Origin: Leptolyngbya sp. NIES-2104
GTDB taxonomy: Bacteria; Cyanobacteriota; Cyanobacteriia; Leptolyngbyales; Leptolyngbyaceae
NCBI RefSeq assembly: GCF_001485215.1
Contig: NZ_BBWW01000001.1
Location: forward strand, 1,240,001 to 1,304,000
Length of the DNA: 64,000 nt
Direction: 5' to 3'
The notes below the pieces were generated by a model. It saw only the letters and a program-made list of their open reading frames with translations, had not been told where the DNA came from and did no database searches. Both the position numbers and the translations under genes were made by a program. This document shows positions 10,278-19,337 of this stretch, piece after piece (within the stretch, counting starts at the first letter, position 1; the number at the start of each line of letters is the position of its first letter).

Positions 10278-10760
10278 ATGGCAGGAACGAAAAGAAGATC
10301 ACCCACGTCAACGCTAGTGTCCAAAGATTCGATCAGCAGTGCATCGAGCGCACTTCAAGATTTGCCGGAAAAACCCAAAGAAATCTGGTCATTAAGAGAA
10401 GCAATTCATCTGCTCAAAGATCAGATTACTCAAGCGCTCGATCGCGGTTACGGCTACAGCGAAGTTTCCCAAATGTTGTCGTCGAAAGGGGTTGAAATTA
10501 GCCCTTCAACGCTGAAATACTATCTGTCTTCGGCTCGTAAAGAAGATGGAACGACAAAGCGCCGCCGCCGTCGAACAATGACGATGACTGCTGAGGCACT
10601 TCAGAACGGTTCGGAAGCACTAGAAACCGAAACGCCAGAAAAAGAAGACAAACCGAAGCGCACTCGATCGACAGCGAAAACAGATACAAAATCGCCTGGA
10701 AAATCCGCTGCAAAATCCAAAACGAAAGCAACCACTAGCCAGAAAAAGGCAGCCAGCTAG
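10278..10760 (+). CDS. Small DNA-binding protein with HTH core and lysine-rich tail
   Basis: 160 residues. ATG 10278 is fixed by a strong AGGAGG at 10266-10271; an upstream TTG frame start is ignored. Residues about 35-85 form a helix-turn-helix-like unit (SLREAIHLLKDQI..ALDRGYGYSEVSQMLSSKGVEISPSTLKYYLSSARK) of the type in which a short regulator scores SPSTLKxYL as recognition helix. The last 70 residues are Lys/Ser/Thr/Ala-rich, like histone-H1 tails, and should bind DNA nonspecifically. It may act as a nucleoid-associated or plasmid-type regulator; the target is unknown. It stands alone between divergent/tandem unrelated genes. Confidence 0.7.
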   Translation: MAGTKRRSPTSTLVSKDSISSASSALQDLPEKPKEIWSLREAIHLLKDQITQALDRGYGYSEVSQMLSSKGVEISPSTLKYYLSSARKEDGTTKRRRRRTMTMTAEALQNGSEALETETPEKEDKPKRTRSTAKTDTKSPGKSAAKSKTKATTSQKKAAS

Positions 10761-10861
10761 AATTCGGTTGATCCGATCGACATTTGCGCTCCTGTTAAAT
10801 CGAGTGTCGATCGCGCTTTTACTGCGATAATGAGTCGCAGGTTTTTTGCTGTGTTGACCCT

Positions 10862-12187
10862 ATGGTTTTAGATTTCTCCCTGCCGGAAAGCCTTGATGCC
10901 TTCTGGATGCCGTTTACTGCGAATCGTCAATTCAAATCGAAACCGCGCCTGATGGCATCTGCTAAAGATATGCACTACACGACGGTTGACGGTCGAGAAG
11001 TGTTGGATGGAACGGCGGGTTTGTGGTGCGTGAATGCGGGACATTGCCGCGATCGTATTGTTGAGGCAATCCACCAACAGGCGGCAACGCTGGATTTTTC
11101 GCCCACGTTTCAGATGGGACATCCTGCACCGTTTGCGTTAGCCGATCGCTTAGCAAAGATGCTTCCTGGCGACCTTGATCATGTCTTCTTTGCCAATTCT
11201 GGCTCTGAGGCGGTCGATACAGCGTTGAAGATTGCGCTCTCTTACCATCGGGTGCGAGGTGAGGCGAGTCGAACACGGTTGATCGGGCGAGAGCGGGGAT
11301 ATCACGGCGTTGGATTTGGCGGTATCTCAGTCGGTGGAATTGCACCGAATCGGAAGTTTTTCGGGAGTTTGTTGCCGGGAGTGGATCATCTACCGCACAC
11401 GCACAATTTAGAGCAGAATGCGTTTAGTCGGGGTCAGCCGCAGTGGGGCGCACATCTGGCAGATGAGTTAGAGCGAATCGTTACTTTACACGATCCTTCG
11501 ACGATCGCTGCTGTGATTGTCGAACCTGTTGCGGGTTCAACTGGAGTGCTGATTCCGCCTGTGGGATATTTGGAGAAACTTCGATCGATTTGCGACAAGT
11601 ACGGCATTCTGCTGATCTTCGATGAAGTGATCACAGGCTTTGGAAGATTAGGACGCGGATTTGGGGCGGAATATTTTGGCGTAATGCCGGATCTGATCTG
11701 TGTAGCGAAAGGGATTACCAATGCTGCGGTTCCGATGGGTGCGGTGTTCGCGCGATCGTACATCTACGATGCGTTTATGCACGGGCAGGAAAACGCGATC
11801 GAGCTATTTCACGGTTATACCTATTCGGGGCATCCGTTAGCGTGTGCGGCAGCGATGGCAACATTGGATATTTACGAAGAGGAACAGTTATTCGATCGTG
11901 CTCGTGATCTTTCACCGTATTGGGAAGAAGCGATGCACTCGTTGAAAGGATTGCCGCATGTGATTGATGTGCGGAATTTGGGAATTGTTGCGGGGATTGA
12001 ACTCGCTTCGATTCCAGGACAGCCAGGAGTTCGGGCTTACAATGCAATGGTGAACTGTTTTGAACAAGGATTGTTAGTTAGAACGACTGGAGACATTATC
12101 GCGTTATCGCCACCGTTAATTCTTGAGAAACAGCATATCGATCAGATGGTCGATCGATTGGGTAGCGTTTTAAAGGAATTGGCATGA
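10862..12187 (+). CDS. Class III omega-amino acid:pyruvate aminotransferase
   Basis: 441-residue PLP enzyme of fold type I, class III. Near the start FWMPFTANRQFK and LWCVNAGHCRDRI match omega-amino-acid/beta-alanine:pyruvate transaminases. PLP phosphate contacts are in FFANSGSEAVDTALK, the Asp of IFDEVITGFGRLG holds the pyridine nitrogen, and the Schiff-base lysine is in CVAKGITNAAVPMGAV. It moves the amino group of beta-alanine or another omega-amino acid to pyruvate, or possibly glyoxylate; the exact donor is undetermined. Full length for the family. No pathway partners are adjacent. Confidence 0.88.
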   Translation: MVLDFSLPESLDAFWMPFTANRQFKSKPRLMASAKDMHYTTVDGREVLDGTAGLWCVNAGHCRDRIVEAIHQQAATLDFSPTFQMGHPAPFALADRLAKMLPGDLDHVFFANSGSEAVDTALKIALSYHRVRGEASRTRLIGRERGYHGVGFGGISVGGIAPNRKFFGSLLPGVDHLPHTHNLEQNAFSRGQPQWGAHLADELERIVTLHDPSTIAAVIVEPVAGSTGVLIPPVGYLEKLRSICDKYGILLIFDEVITGFGRLGRGFGAEYFGVMPDLICVAKGITNAAVPMGAVFARSYIYDAFMHGQENAIELFHGYTYSGHPLACAAAMATLDIYEEEQLFDRARDLSPYWEEAMHSLKGLPHVIDVRNLGIVAGIELASIPGQPGVRAYNAMVNCFEQGLLVRTTGDIIALSPPLILEKQHIDQMVDRLGSVLKELA

Positions 12188-12235
12188 TATCGATTTAAAA
12201 ACAATGCGACAAATTCTGCGTTTACCCGACGATTT

Positions 12236-12263
12236 GTAGAGACGCGATTAATCGCGTCTCTAC
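12236..12263. repeat. 28-bp perfect palindrome, copy 1
   Basis: Arms GTAGAGACGCGATT and its exact complement meet without a loop. An identical 28-mer sits at 16563-16590. Both copies are next to a GCGTTTACCCGACGAT module. It lies just after the aminotransferase gene, where the hairpin could also end transcription, although no T-tract follows. Short palindromes of the same GTAGAGACG... type are dispersed in many filamentous cyanobacterial genomes. Confidence 0.85.
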
Positions 12264-12315
12264 GGGGATTCCGCATTGGGATGACGATCGTTCGGTTTGT
12301 CAATTCGCATGGAAA

Positions 12316-14445
12316 TCACACAACCTGATACGTAAATCGGAATGTTGCCCACGTCGTCATATCTAATGCAAACAGATCGGGCGCGTTCATCAAAGACGGA
12401 TCACCCGGTCGATGCAAATCTTGTAAAACAGCTTGAGCAACATCGAGAAAATTCGGCAGCGATCGCACAAATTCCGCTCCAGTTCCCAACAAAGCTTGAG
12501 TTTGCTGGAATGGGGCGCGACTGCAAATCAAATAGAGTTCAAACAATCCAGACGGTGCTTGAAGAGTCCAATCGGTGAGCGATCGCGGAATTGTCACCGT
12601 TTCATTTGATGCGATCGAGGTTTGCGATCGCTCGTTTTGCATTAGATTAAGCACGATTCCTAAGCCGCGATTATCAAGTCCTAAAATTACAAAATGAATT
12701 GGAGCAACATCACGATTTTCAACACGAAGCCGAATCGGAGTGCCAACCGGAAACGATAAGATTTTTCCATCAGATGGAATCACACTAACCGAATCAGAAG
12801 AAACGGTTTCGGTTTGTTGAACTGCAACACTAGAATCCGCAGTTTCAAGCGAAGCCCGAATCGACAACTGAGAGGTCATCGCATTGCTCGTTAGATTTAA
12901 TAATTTTGCACCTAAGAGCGTTTGTAAGCGAGGAGCTAACCGCCGAACTGCCAACTTCACCGCTTCACCTGATTCACCCGTCGTCTGTGGGATTGCATCT
13001 CGTCCTTGTGAAAAGAGTCCATATCCAGCAGGCGAAATCGTGCCTTTCATCGCATCCGGATTGAGTGCCGCAACTTGAGTCGTTTCTTCCACTTTGCTAA
13101 ACAGATAGTCTGCGGGTTGCTCACCTGCGATCGCTGCCGAAATTTTTGGCAATCCCGATAATGCACTCACCGCATCGACTCGCTCGACTCGATTTAAGTT
13201 TGCATCAATGGCGATCGCTAACCGCACATCTTTTGGAAGTGCCCGAATTCGTTCTCGCACTCGTTGACCGATCTGTAAATTTGGCGATTCAGTTAGCGAT
13301 CGCGCTTTTGCAACTAATCCATTGCGCTCAAAGACTTGAAGCAGTTGATCAGAATTCTCAATTTTTAGGACGGTACCAGAACTATAAGCCTCTAGAATTT
13401 CGGGTGATAAACCTCCAAGCCAGAGTTGAGCGATTTTGCCACTGTCTTCGATCGCAGTAATTACGCCATCCGCAGCCGACTCGATTAATGAAATTTGATA
13501 CGGTTTTAACGGTCGATCGCGGCTTTTCTGTCCCATCAAAATCGGCTGTTGTTTCGGATCAACTCGCTTCGCGATCAGTTCAGAAGCTTGGCGTAGATTC
13601 ACTCGCAGCGTTGTTGATGGAATCGCTTGCCACAGTTGTTGAGTTAATCCATATGTAAACAATCCTGCACTAAATCCATTCCACGGGGATTCCGTCGCGA
13701 ATTGTTGATCGTTTGCAGCCGAGAGAACGACTCCCGGAAATTGTCCCGATCGCCATTTCACGCGGGTCTGAACGCGATCGAGTCCTGTGTTTACCAATAG
13801 CTTTTCCTGGAATTCAAGTTCAGCTGGAATTAATTGAGAGATTGGATCACTGGGACGCGTTGCCTCTGGCACACGTTCACGTGACCGCAATCTTAGATTT
13901 CCGCGCTGTGAATAGCCTGGATAAAAGTAACCTGCATCGAGAACAGTTGTCACCTGCGAGGTTGAGAGCGATCGCAGTAACAGCAGTAATGTGTCTTGAG
14001 AAATCACATTCGCGATCGCGTCTTCTCTGGGATCGTCTGCGGTGAGTAAAACAGGTTGAACATCTTCTGCGGTCGTTCCTAACTTTTGTAAACTCCCAAA
14101 GCCGCTAAAGTGAAACACAACAACATCATTCGGTTTCGCTTGCTGGATCAAATGTTCTGTAAAAACGGTTTCGATTTGTGATCGTGTTGCTTGCTGATTC
14201 GTGAGCACGACGATATCACTCGGCTGAAATCCAAATCGATAAATCAGCAATTCTTTTTGTAGTTCGATATCGGTTACGCAACCATTTAAACCAGCATTGC
14301 GATATTGATTGATTCCGATTAAGAGCGCAAGTTTGCGGGAAGTCGGTTCTGCTAAAACTTGAGACGCACGAGACAGCAGGAGTTGATTCGCTCCCCAGGC
14401 TCCGCAAAACATTCCGGCTGCTTGCAATAGCGATCGACGTTTCAT
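12316..14445 (-). CDS. Tat-exported caspase-fold protein, predicted inactive, with DUF4384
   Basis: 709 residues. The N-terminus MKRRSLLQAAG plus hydrophobic stretch is a twin-arginine signal ending around residue 32 (VLAEP). Residues about 37-250 have the C14 caspase/orthocaspase fold: KLALLIGINQYRNAGLNGCVTD and VVVFHFSGFG. The catalytic His of the canonical HxSGHG is Phe116, and the Cys of the canonical DCCHSG is replaced within TVLDAGYFYPG (Gly172), so both catalytic residues are gone. Residues about 555-650 (FPVGTPIRLRVENRD...ELYLICSRAPF) resemble DUF4384. The protein is probably a periplasmic non-proteolytic scaffold or sensor. It is divergent from an unknown membrane protein. Confidence 0.82.
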   Translation of the reverse strand: MKRRSLLQAAGMFCGAWGANQLLLSRASQVLAEPTSRKLALLIGINQYRNAGLNGCVTDIELQKELLIYRFGFQPSDIVVLTNQQATRSQIETVFTEHLIQQAKPNDVVVFHFSGFGSLQKLGTTAEDVQPVLLTADDPREDAIANVISQDTLLLLLRSLSTSQVTTVLDAGYFYPGYSQRGNLRLRSRERVPEATRPSDPISQLIPAELEFQEKLLVNTGLDRVQTRVKWRSGQFPGVVLSAANDQQFATESPWNGFSAGLFTYGLTQQLWQAIPSTTLRVNLRQASELIAKRVDPKQQPILMGQKSRDRPLKPYQISLIESAADGVITAIEDSGKIAQLWLGGLSPEILEAYSSGTVLKIENSDQLLQVFERNGLVAKARSLTESPNLQIGQRVRERIRALPKDVRLAIAIDANLNRVERVDAVSALSGLPKISAAIAGEQPADYLFSKVEETTQVAALNPDAMKGTISPAGYGLFSQGRDAIPQTTGESGEAVKLAVRRLAPRLQTLLGAKLLNLTSNAMTSQLSIRASLETADSSVAVQQTETVSSDSVSVIPSDGKILSFPVGTPIRLRVENRDVAPIHFVILGLDNRGLGIVLNLMQNERSQTSIASNETVTIPRSLTDWTLQAPSGLFELYLICSRAPFQQTQALLGTGAEFVRSLPNFLDVAQAVLQDLHRPGDPSLMNAPDLFALDMTTWATFRFTYQVV

Positions 14446-14540
14446 ATCCCGATCCCGCGTCTCCTGTGTTCAGAGTAGCAGGTCAAGAATCCCGCCGTAT
14501 AGTCAAACTCGACACTTATATTTTGTTTAATTTTCTGGAG

Positions 14541-14558
14541 TCGAGGGAATTCCCTCGA
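14541..14558. promoter_or_regulatory. 18-bp palindrome between divergent genes
   Basis: TCGAGGGAATTCCCTCGA is a perfect palindrome 96 bp before the caspase-like gene start and 60 bp before the membrane protein start. A second short dyad ACACATGTGT lies 15 bp further on. It could be an operator for one or both genes; no matching copy was noticed elsewhere in the window. Confidence 0.35.
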
Positions 14559-14617
14559 TACACTTCCGATCACATGTGTATCATGTTAGTCGCTGATGGG
14601 TGTCACGGAGAGCGTTA

Positions 14618-16504
14618 ATGAATTTGCCTTTTGTTTTAGATGTTGCGATCGGTTTAATTTTTACTTATCTAATTCTCAGTTTATTGGCTTCTGAATTGCA
14701 GGAACTCACGGCAACGGTGCTGCAATGGAGAGCGAAACATTTAAGAGACTCGATCGAGGTCTTACTAGGTGGCGGCATCAACACACCCGAACAACAGCGC
14801 GTACAAGATTTAGTAGCGCGATTGTATGATGATCCACTGCTTAGAAATGTGAACCAGGAAGCTAAAGGAGTGATAGCGCAAGGATTTCGCCGGATCACTC
14901 GCATCCTGTTTCCTGGAAACCGTCCGGGAGCTTTTGGCAATCAAGCGTCAGGACCTTCATACATTGCTCCTGAAACATTCGCGACTTCTTTGATCGAGCA
15001 GTTGGGCATTACTTCGATGGTCGATAAATTGTCGCAAGTGCGATTCGAGAGATTTGTGAAGCGAATCGTCGGTCACTATTGGGTGAATGAGTTTGGGGAA
15101 GTGGGATTGTCTGCGGATGATATGTTTGAGAGCGGCTGGGAACGCGGCGCGATTCGAGAAATTGCCGCAAAGTCGAATCAAGTCAGTCTGAGTGCCGATC
15201 TGAATTTTCGGGTGTTGGTCGAGGATTATCACGATGTACTCAAAGCCTATCAGACTGGACAAGCAAACTTAGAAACGAGCGTGGAGCGACTCGGAGAAGG
15301 GCTAGATGCTTACATTTCTGCTTGTGCAAACTTGGATCAAAGTTCACCCGATACGGTGCTGTATGTGCGGCGATTGCGGGCTTACAAATCGAGCGTGTTT
15401 GGACAGAACAACGATCGAGTTGTGATTTCTGGGGGTCTAAAACCGAGTATTGCTGAAATTGCTGAACTGGTGAATCAAGGAACGAACACCCATCAGGAAG
15501 TCGCGGGAGCATACGATCGCGTTGCCAATCAAGCCCGTCCGATCGATGCTCAAGTGAATGCTTCGATTCAATCCCAGATCGAAGATTACCGCATGGGACT
15601 TGATCCAAATGCTCTGGATCAGCCGACAAAATTCGAGGATTTAGACTATGATTTGCAGCAAATTTTTCTGGCGAATGCGCTCAAAGATCTGACTTCTGAA
15701 GAGCGGCAAATGTACGAAGAGTATCAATCGTACAAAAAGATTCGGAGTGGATTGAGCCGACTGCCGGACGCTGTGAAAGATAGTATGTCGATTCTGGCAA
15801 GACGAGCACAGACACGAGTTGAACAAGGTGAAAACCAAGTCAATCAGTTCCGGGATGAAGTTGCGGTCTGGTTTGATCGATCGATGTCTCGCGCTTCTGG
15901 AGTGTACAAGCGCAATGCGAAAGGGGTCGCGCTCTTGGTGGGATTGTTCCTTGCAGCCACGACGAATTCCGACACGTTCCATATTTTCAATCGGCTTTCT
16001 AGCGATGATAGTTTGCGTCAGCTTGTGACCGATCGCGCTGCTCAGTTGAATTTGAATGCGGAACGTTCCCCTAGATTTTCGGCACAGCTTGAGGAATTGA
16101 AAAACGAAACCGATGCCGTCCTGCGCGAAATTGCATTCCCGATTAGCTGGAATTCGAGCAATCTGGGACGACAGTTAGGCTGTCCGAGCAGTGGAATTTC
16201 TGCAACAGCGCAAAATCAATCTCTAACTGAAGCAAATCAACTCAAGGCGCAGTGGGAAAATCTCTACAAAGAGTGCCTCAATACGAATCAAGCGTCTACG
16301 GCTCCCGTTCCCTTACAGGTGGCAGAAATTATGTTCAATCGTCCACTGGGCGTGTTGCAAATGCTGTTCGGTTGGATTGTGAGTGGAATTGCGATCGCGA
16401 TGGGTGCACCGTTCTGGTTTGATTTGCTTGGTAAGGTGGTGAATGTGCGTAATGCGGGTGGTAAACCGAGACTTGCGGCAGGGGAAGAACAAAAAACGAA
16501 TTGA
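14618..16504 (+). CDS. Membrane protein of unknown function
   Basis: 628 residues from ATG 14618, chosen because GGAG (14607-14610) precedes it at normal spacing; a GTG 18 bp upstream has none. A hydrophobic segment starts at residue 6 (LDVAIGLIFTYLILSLLASELQ), a second weaker one is in the middle-late part (GVALLVGLFLAATT) and a third near the end (GWIVSGIAIAMGAPFWFDLLGKVV). Between them is a long, charged, largely helical region (about 40-440) with coiled-coil potential. The end FWFDLLGKVVNVR is seen in uncharacterised cyanobacterial membrane proteins. It is divergent from the caspase-like gene. No function is assigned. Confidence 0.75.
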   Translation: MNLPFVLDVAIGLIFTYLILSLLASELQELTATVLQWRAKHLRDSIEVLLGGGINTPEQQRVQDLVARLYDDPLLRNVNQEAKGVIAQGFRRITRILFPGNRPGAFGNQASGPSYIAPETFATSLIEQLGITSMVDKLSQVRFERFVKRIVGHYWVNEFGEVGLSADDMFESGWERGAIREIAAKSNQVSLSADLNFRVLVEDYHDVLKAYQTGQANLETSVERLGEGLDAYISACANLDQSSPDTVLYVRRLRAYKSSVFGQNNDRVVISGGLKPSIAEIAELVNQGTNTHQEVAGAYDRVANQARPIDAQVNASIQSQIEDYRMGLDPNALDQPTKFEDLDYDLQQIFLANALKDLTSEERQMYEEYQSYKKIRSGLSRLPDAVKDSMSILARRAQTRVEQGENQVNQFRDEVAVWFDRSMSRASGVYKRNAKGVALLVGLFLAATTNSDTFHIFNRLSSDDSLRQLVTDRAAQLNLNAERSPRFSAQLEELKNETDAVLREIAFPISWNSSNLGRQLGCPSSGISATAQNQSLTEANQLKAQWENLYKECLNTNQASTAPVPLQVAEIMFNRPLGVLQMLFGWIVSGIAIAMGAPFWFDLLGKVVNVRNAGGKPRLAAGEEQKTN

Positions 16505-16562
16505 ATGCGGTTGATCATGAGTTGTGCCCGTTTGTCGATCGTCGGGTAAACGCAAAATTCTC

Positions 16563-16590
16563 GTAGAGACGCGATTAATCGCGTCTCTAC
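16563..16590. repeat. 28-bp perfect palindrome, copy 2
   Basis: Identical to the palindrome at 12236-12263. In this copy, ACGCAAAATTCTC and TCGTCGGGTAAACGC precede it and AAATCGTCGGGG follows, so the GCGTTTACCCGACGAT module lies on the opposite side relative to copy 1 and a second CCCCGACGATTT is present. It sits between convergent genes and could act as a bidirectional terminator stem. Confidence 0.85.
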
Positions 16591-16631
16591 AAATCGTCGG
16601 GGTGGGTTACAAAATCAATTTGGAAATTCAA

Positions 16632-17981
16632 TTACAAAATCATTTTTTCCATTGCCATTTGCAATTCTTGGGTCAAATCAGTGACCGCTTGTTTTGCAGC
16701 GCGACGATTACCCTGATAAATGGAAAAGCGATCGCTAACCGAAATCGGATTACCAACCGTAATCAAAACCGATTGCTTTCCTAATTTCGGACGTTTGAAC
16801 GCATCGCCGCCTTTGATTCGGGTAATCATATCCCAGAGAAGAAGCGTCGTTTCAGAAAAGCGATCGATAGACGGTTTCTCAATCACATACTTTCCAGTGA
16901 CAGCGACAAAACTTTCAACGAGTCGCATATGCCAAATTCTAAGGCTGGCTTCTTCAGCGACGCGATCGGCAAGTCCTCGATCGACTGGAGAAAGTTCATC
17001 GAGTTTGAGATCTTCCCGGAAAATCAAATCCCATGCAGCCTGTTCCAATCGACGACAGCGATCGATGACAGTTCCTTTCGGTTGTAGATTGAAATATTGT
17101 TCTGTAACTGTCAGCGCTGAATCAAGAAGATTTTGCAGCCGTAATGCTAATCTGGCATTCGGTTCAGCGTTCTCTACGGACGGTAAATTCTGATGATAAA
17201 ACTTTGTGTAAAATAATTCCATGACCGTTAGCATATGTTCTGCGATCGCATAGAGTCGCGCATAACGATCTGGATTCTGGGGTTTAATTCCTGCATCAAC
17301 TTCGAGTGAATGTAAAAGCTGATCAACTTGATTCCAAGTCTGTTTTACGTAGCGGTACTGAATTCCAATTGGGACAATCACAACCTTTTCATCTCGATTC
17401 TCTTTTCGCAAATCTTCCGCACACCAAAATCCCATTTGTGCGATTCCTGGTTCTAATGGACTCACGATCTCATTGTGTCCATTCGTTGCGCCTTCCGGTG
17501 CTGCCATGAGTGGAAATTGTCCATTCGCTAAAAGATTTCGAGCCGATCGCAATCCGACTCGATCGAGCTTGCCCCGATGAATTGGAGTACCCCCTAGTTT
17601 TGAGTACATCCAACCAATTGAAGAACCTGCCCAAAGCGGAATTCCACGATCGTACATAAAGTGGGCGTGAGTCGGAGCTTTTAACCGAATTCCCATCCGT
17701 CGAGCCGTTCTTGGTAAAAGATAGTGCATCAGATACATCATGCAAAACGGATCGTCAGCACTGGGATGACGAAACGCCAGCAGCAACCGGACTTTTCCTG
17801 CTTGGAATTGCTGATACAGTTCTACAAGCTGCTCGACATTGACCGCTTCAATATTGGCGATCGAGGTTTTGCGCCGCATCCACACAGGCAAGATCGATCG
17901 GGCAATCCGCAAAACGTTGAAATTCAAATCAGGCGGGATGAACTCTAGCGGCGGTTGAACGAATTGAGTGGGGCGCGGCAC
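16632..17981 (-). CDS. PlsC-like 1-acyl-sn-glycerol-3-phosphate acyltransferase family protein
   Basis: 449 residues. The acyltransferase box H-x4-D is in FRHPSADDP, the substrate-binding region in MYDRGIPLWAGSSIGWMYSKLGGTPIHRGK, and the EG(T) box in MAAPEGATNG, all spaced as in PlsC/LPLAT proteins. The C-terminal 200 residues are helical and extra relative to minimal PlsC (about 240 residues). It probably acylates a lysophospholipid or similar at the membrane; no membrane segment is obvious. Downstream gene order gives no pathway clue. Start ATG 17981 fits the homologue-like MPRPTQFVQPPLEFIPP opening. Confidence 0.8.
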   Translation of the reverse strand: MPRPTQFVQPPLEFIPPDLNFNVLRIARSILPVWMRRKTSIANIEAVNVEQLVELYQQFQAGKVRLLLAFRHPSADDPFCMMYLMHYLLPRTARRMGIRLKAPTHAHFMYDRGIPLWAGSSIGWMYSKLGGTPIHRGKLDRVGLRSARNLLANGQFPLMAAPEGATNGHNEIVSPLEPGIAQMGFWCAEDLRKENRDEKVVIVPIGIQYRYVKQTWNQVDQLLHSLEVDAGIKPQNPDRYARLYAIAEHMLTVMELFYTKFYHQNLPSVENAEPNARLALRLQNLLDSALTVTEQYFNLQPKGTVIDRCRRLEQAAWDLIFREDLKLDELSPVDRGLADRVAEEASLRIWHMRLVESFVAVTGKYVIEKPSIDRFSETTLLLWDMITRIKGGDAFKRPKLGKQSVLITVGNPISVSDRFSIYQGNRRAAKQAVTDLTQELQMAMEKMIL

Positions 17982-18071
17982 AGTGAAAAGCTCCAGAAAC
18001 GTGAGGGATGTCAGTATCTTAGAGGCGAAATTTTCACTTGATCACGATCGCGTTACAGATTGAAAAGCGGA

Positions 18072-19331
18072 TCAGAAAATAAAGTTCAATTTCAATTCCC
18101 ATCCGGTTTCGGTGTGAATTAGCTCGATTTGGCGAATAAATTCTCGAAAGTAGAATCGGCGTTCTGCTTCGGATAAATCGAGCCAAAATTGCGGAATCGA
18201 AACGGTTTGAGCGATCGCTTTCAGATTGACGGGCGGCAGTTGAGATAATTTGGTTTGCAGTTCTGCTATTTCACTCCGGAGTCTGTACGATCGCAGATCT
18301 GCCGTTTCTGTGTCTAGAATTCCAGATTCGATCAATGGTGGAATTTGTTCTAAGACGGATTGTTTTTGTGCGATCGCGTTTTGCAAATTTGATTTAATCG
18401 CGTCAATATCCGGCGTTCCAACTTCTGAAACGGCACGCGGTAAGTCTTCGCAAATTTTATCGATCGTGCCTTGTAAAATCTCTTCGTAAGCGATCGATTT
18501 ACATTGTTTCCGGCATTGCATCGGACGTAGGTACAAGTATTCTTTTTTGCCTTTCTTTCGGGATGTCACTCGTGTAATCGTCATGCCCGACTGACATTCA
18601 CCACAGGCAACTAAACCCGCAAGCGATCGAGGAGCGCTCGCCGTTCGAGCAGGTAAGCGACGATTGCGACGCAGTAATCGATCGATTTGAGCGGCTTCGT
18701 CCCGCGACAAAATCGCTGGATGCGTATCAGGAATTGTTTCGCCTGTTTGATAGTCCAAATCGCCCCGATACACGGAACTAGTGAGCCAGCGTTGACCCGT
18801 TGAAACAGAGATTTTTTTGGCGTATTTCTTCTCTAAAAATCGAACTGCACCCCGTAGAGAACCGTACAGCAGAAAATGATCGAAGAATTCTTTGACAACA
18901 GGAGCGGTTGAGCGATCGAGAATATATCGATTTCGACTGCGCCGGTATCCGTAGGGAGCTTTTCCCGGTGGAGCCAGCGTTTTAATTCGATTTCGAGCGT
19001 GACCTTGACGAATTTTTTTACTTTTCTGATTGTGTTGTAATTCTTGTAATTGCTGTAGTGTGTTTGCTGATAATTCTCCTGATTCAGTTGTAATCACTTC
19101 AATGTTGAGAGATTCTAATTGAAATAAGCGATCGTGAATTTCTGCGATCGAATCTCCTAACTCTTCCAATCGTCGAATCTGCAATTGAACTGATTCATTT
19201 TCGCTGATTAATTGCCGTAATTGAATGCGATCGCTTGAGAAATCCTGATAAACGCAATCGACTTCCAAATGTGTTATATCTAGCGTTTCTTCTAGCAATG
19301 GATCGCTGTAGAGATAAGCAATCACTTTCAT
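18072..19331 (-). CDS. Large serine recombinase relative with degenerate catalytic domain
   Basis: 419 residues. From about residue 110 it is a normal large serine recombinase: a Recombinase domain (PPGKAPYGYRR...LTSSVYRGDLDY), a zinc ribbon (CGEC...CRKQC) and a C-terminal coiled region. The N-terminal resolvase part is only vestigial: MKVIAYLYSDP replaces the usual RVS catalytic motif, and the canonical DRLGR arginine pair is LEELGDS (residues 55-61), with both arginines acidic. It should therefore bind DNA without cutting it. Relatives of XisF-type proteins are common in cyanobacteria. No att sites or cargo are apparent. It lies 6 bp downstream of the VOC gene and may be cotranscribed. Confidence 0.78.
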   Translation of the reverse strand: MKVIAYLYSDPLLEETLDITHLEVDCVYQDFSSDRIQLRQLISENESVQLQIRRLEELGDSIAEIHDRLFQLESLNIEVITTESGELSANTLQQLQELQHNQKSKKIRQGHARNRIKTLAPPGKAPYGYRRSRNRYILDRSTAPVVKEFFDHFLLYGSLRGAVRFLEKKYAKKISVSTGQRWLTSSVYRGDLDYQTGETIPDTHPAILSRDEAAQIDRLLRRNRRLPARTASAPRSLAGLVACGECQSGMTITRVTSRKKGKKEYLYLRPMQCRKQCKSIAYEEILQGTIDKICEDLPRAVSEVGTPDIDAIKSNLQNAIAQKQSVLEQIPPLIESGILDTETADLRSYRLRSEIAELQTKLSQLPPVNLKAIAQTVSIPQFWLDLSEAERRFYFREFIRQIELIHTETGWELKLNFIF

Positions 19332-19337
19332 ATGTGA

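Noticed and set aside
18072-19331. Active integrase of an excisable element
   Set aside because: Catalytic residues are replaced and no attachment repeats or cargo flank it.
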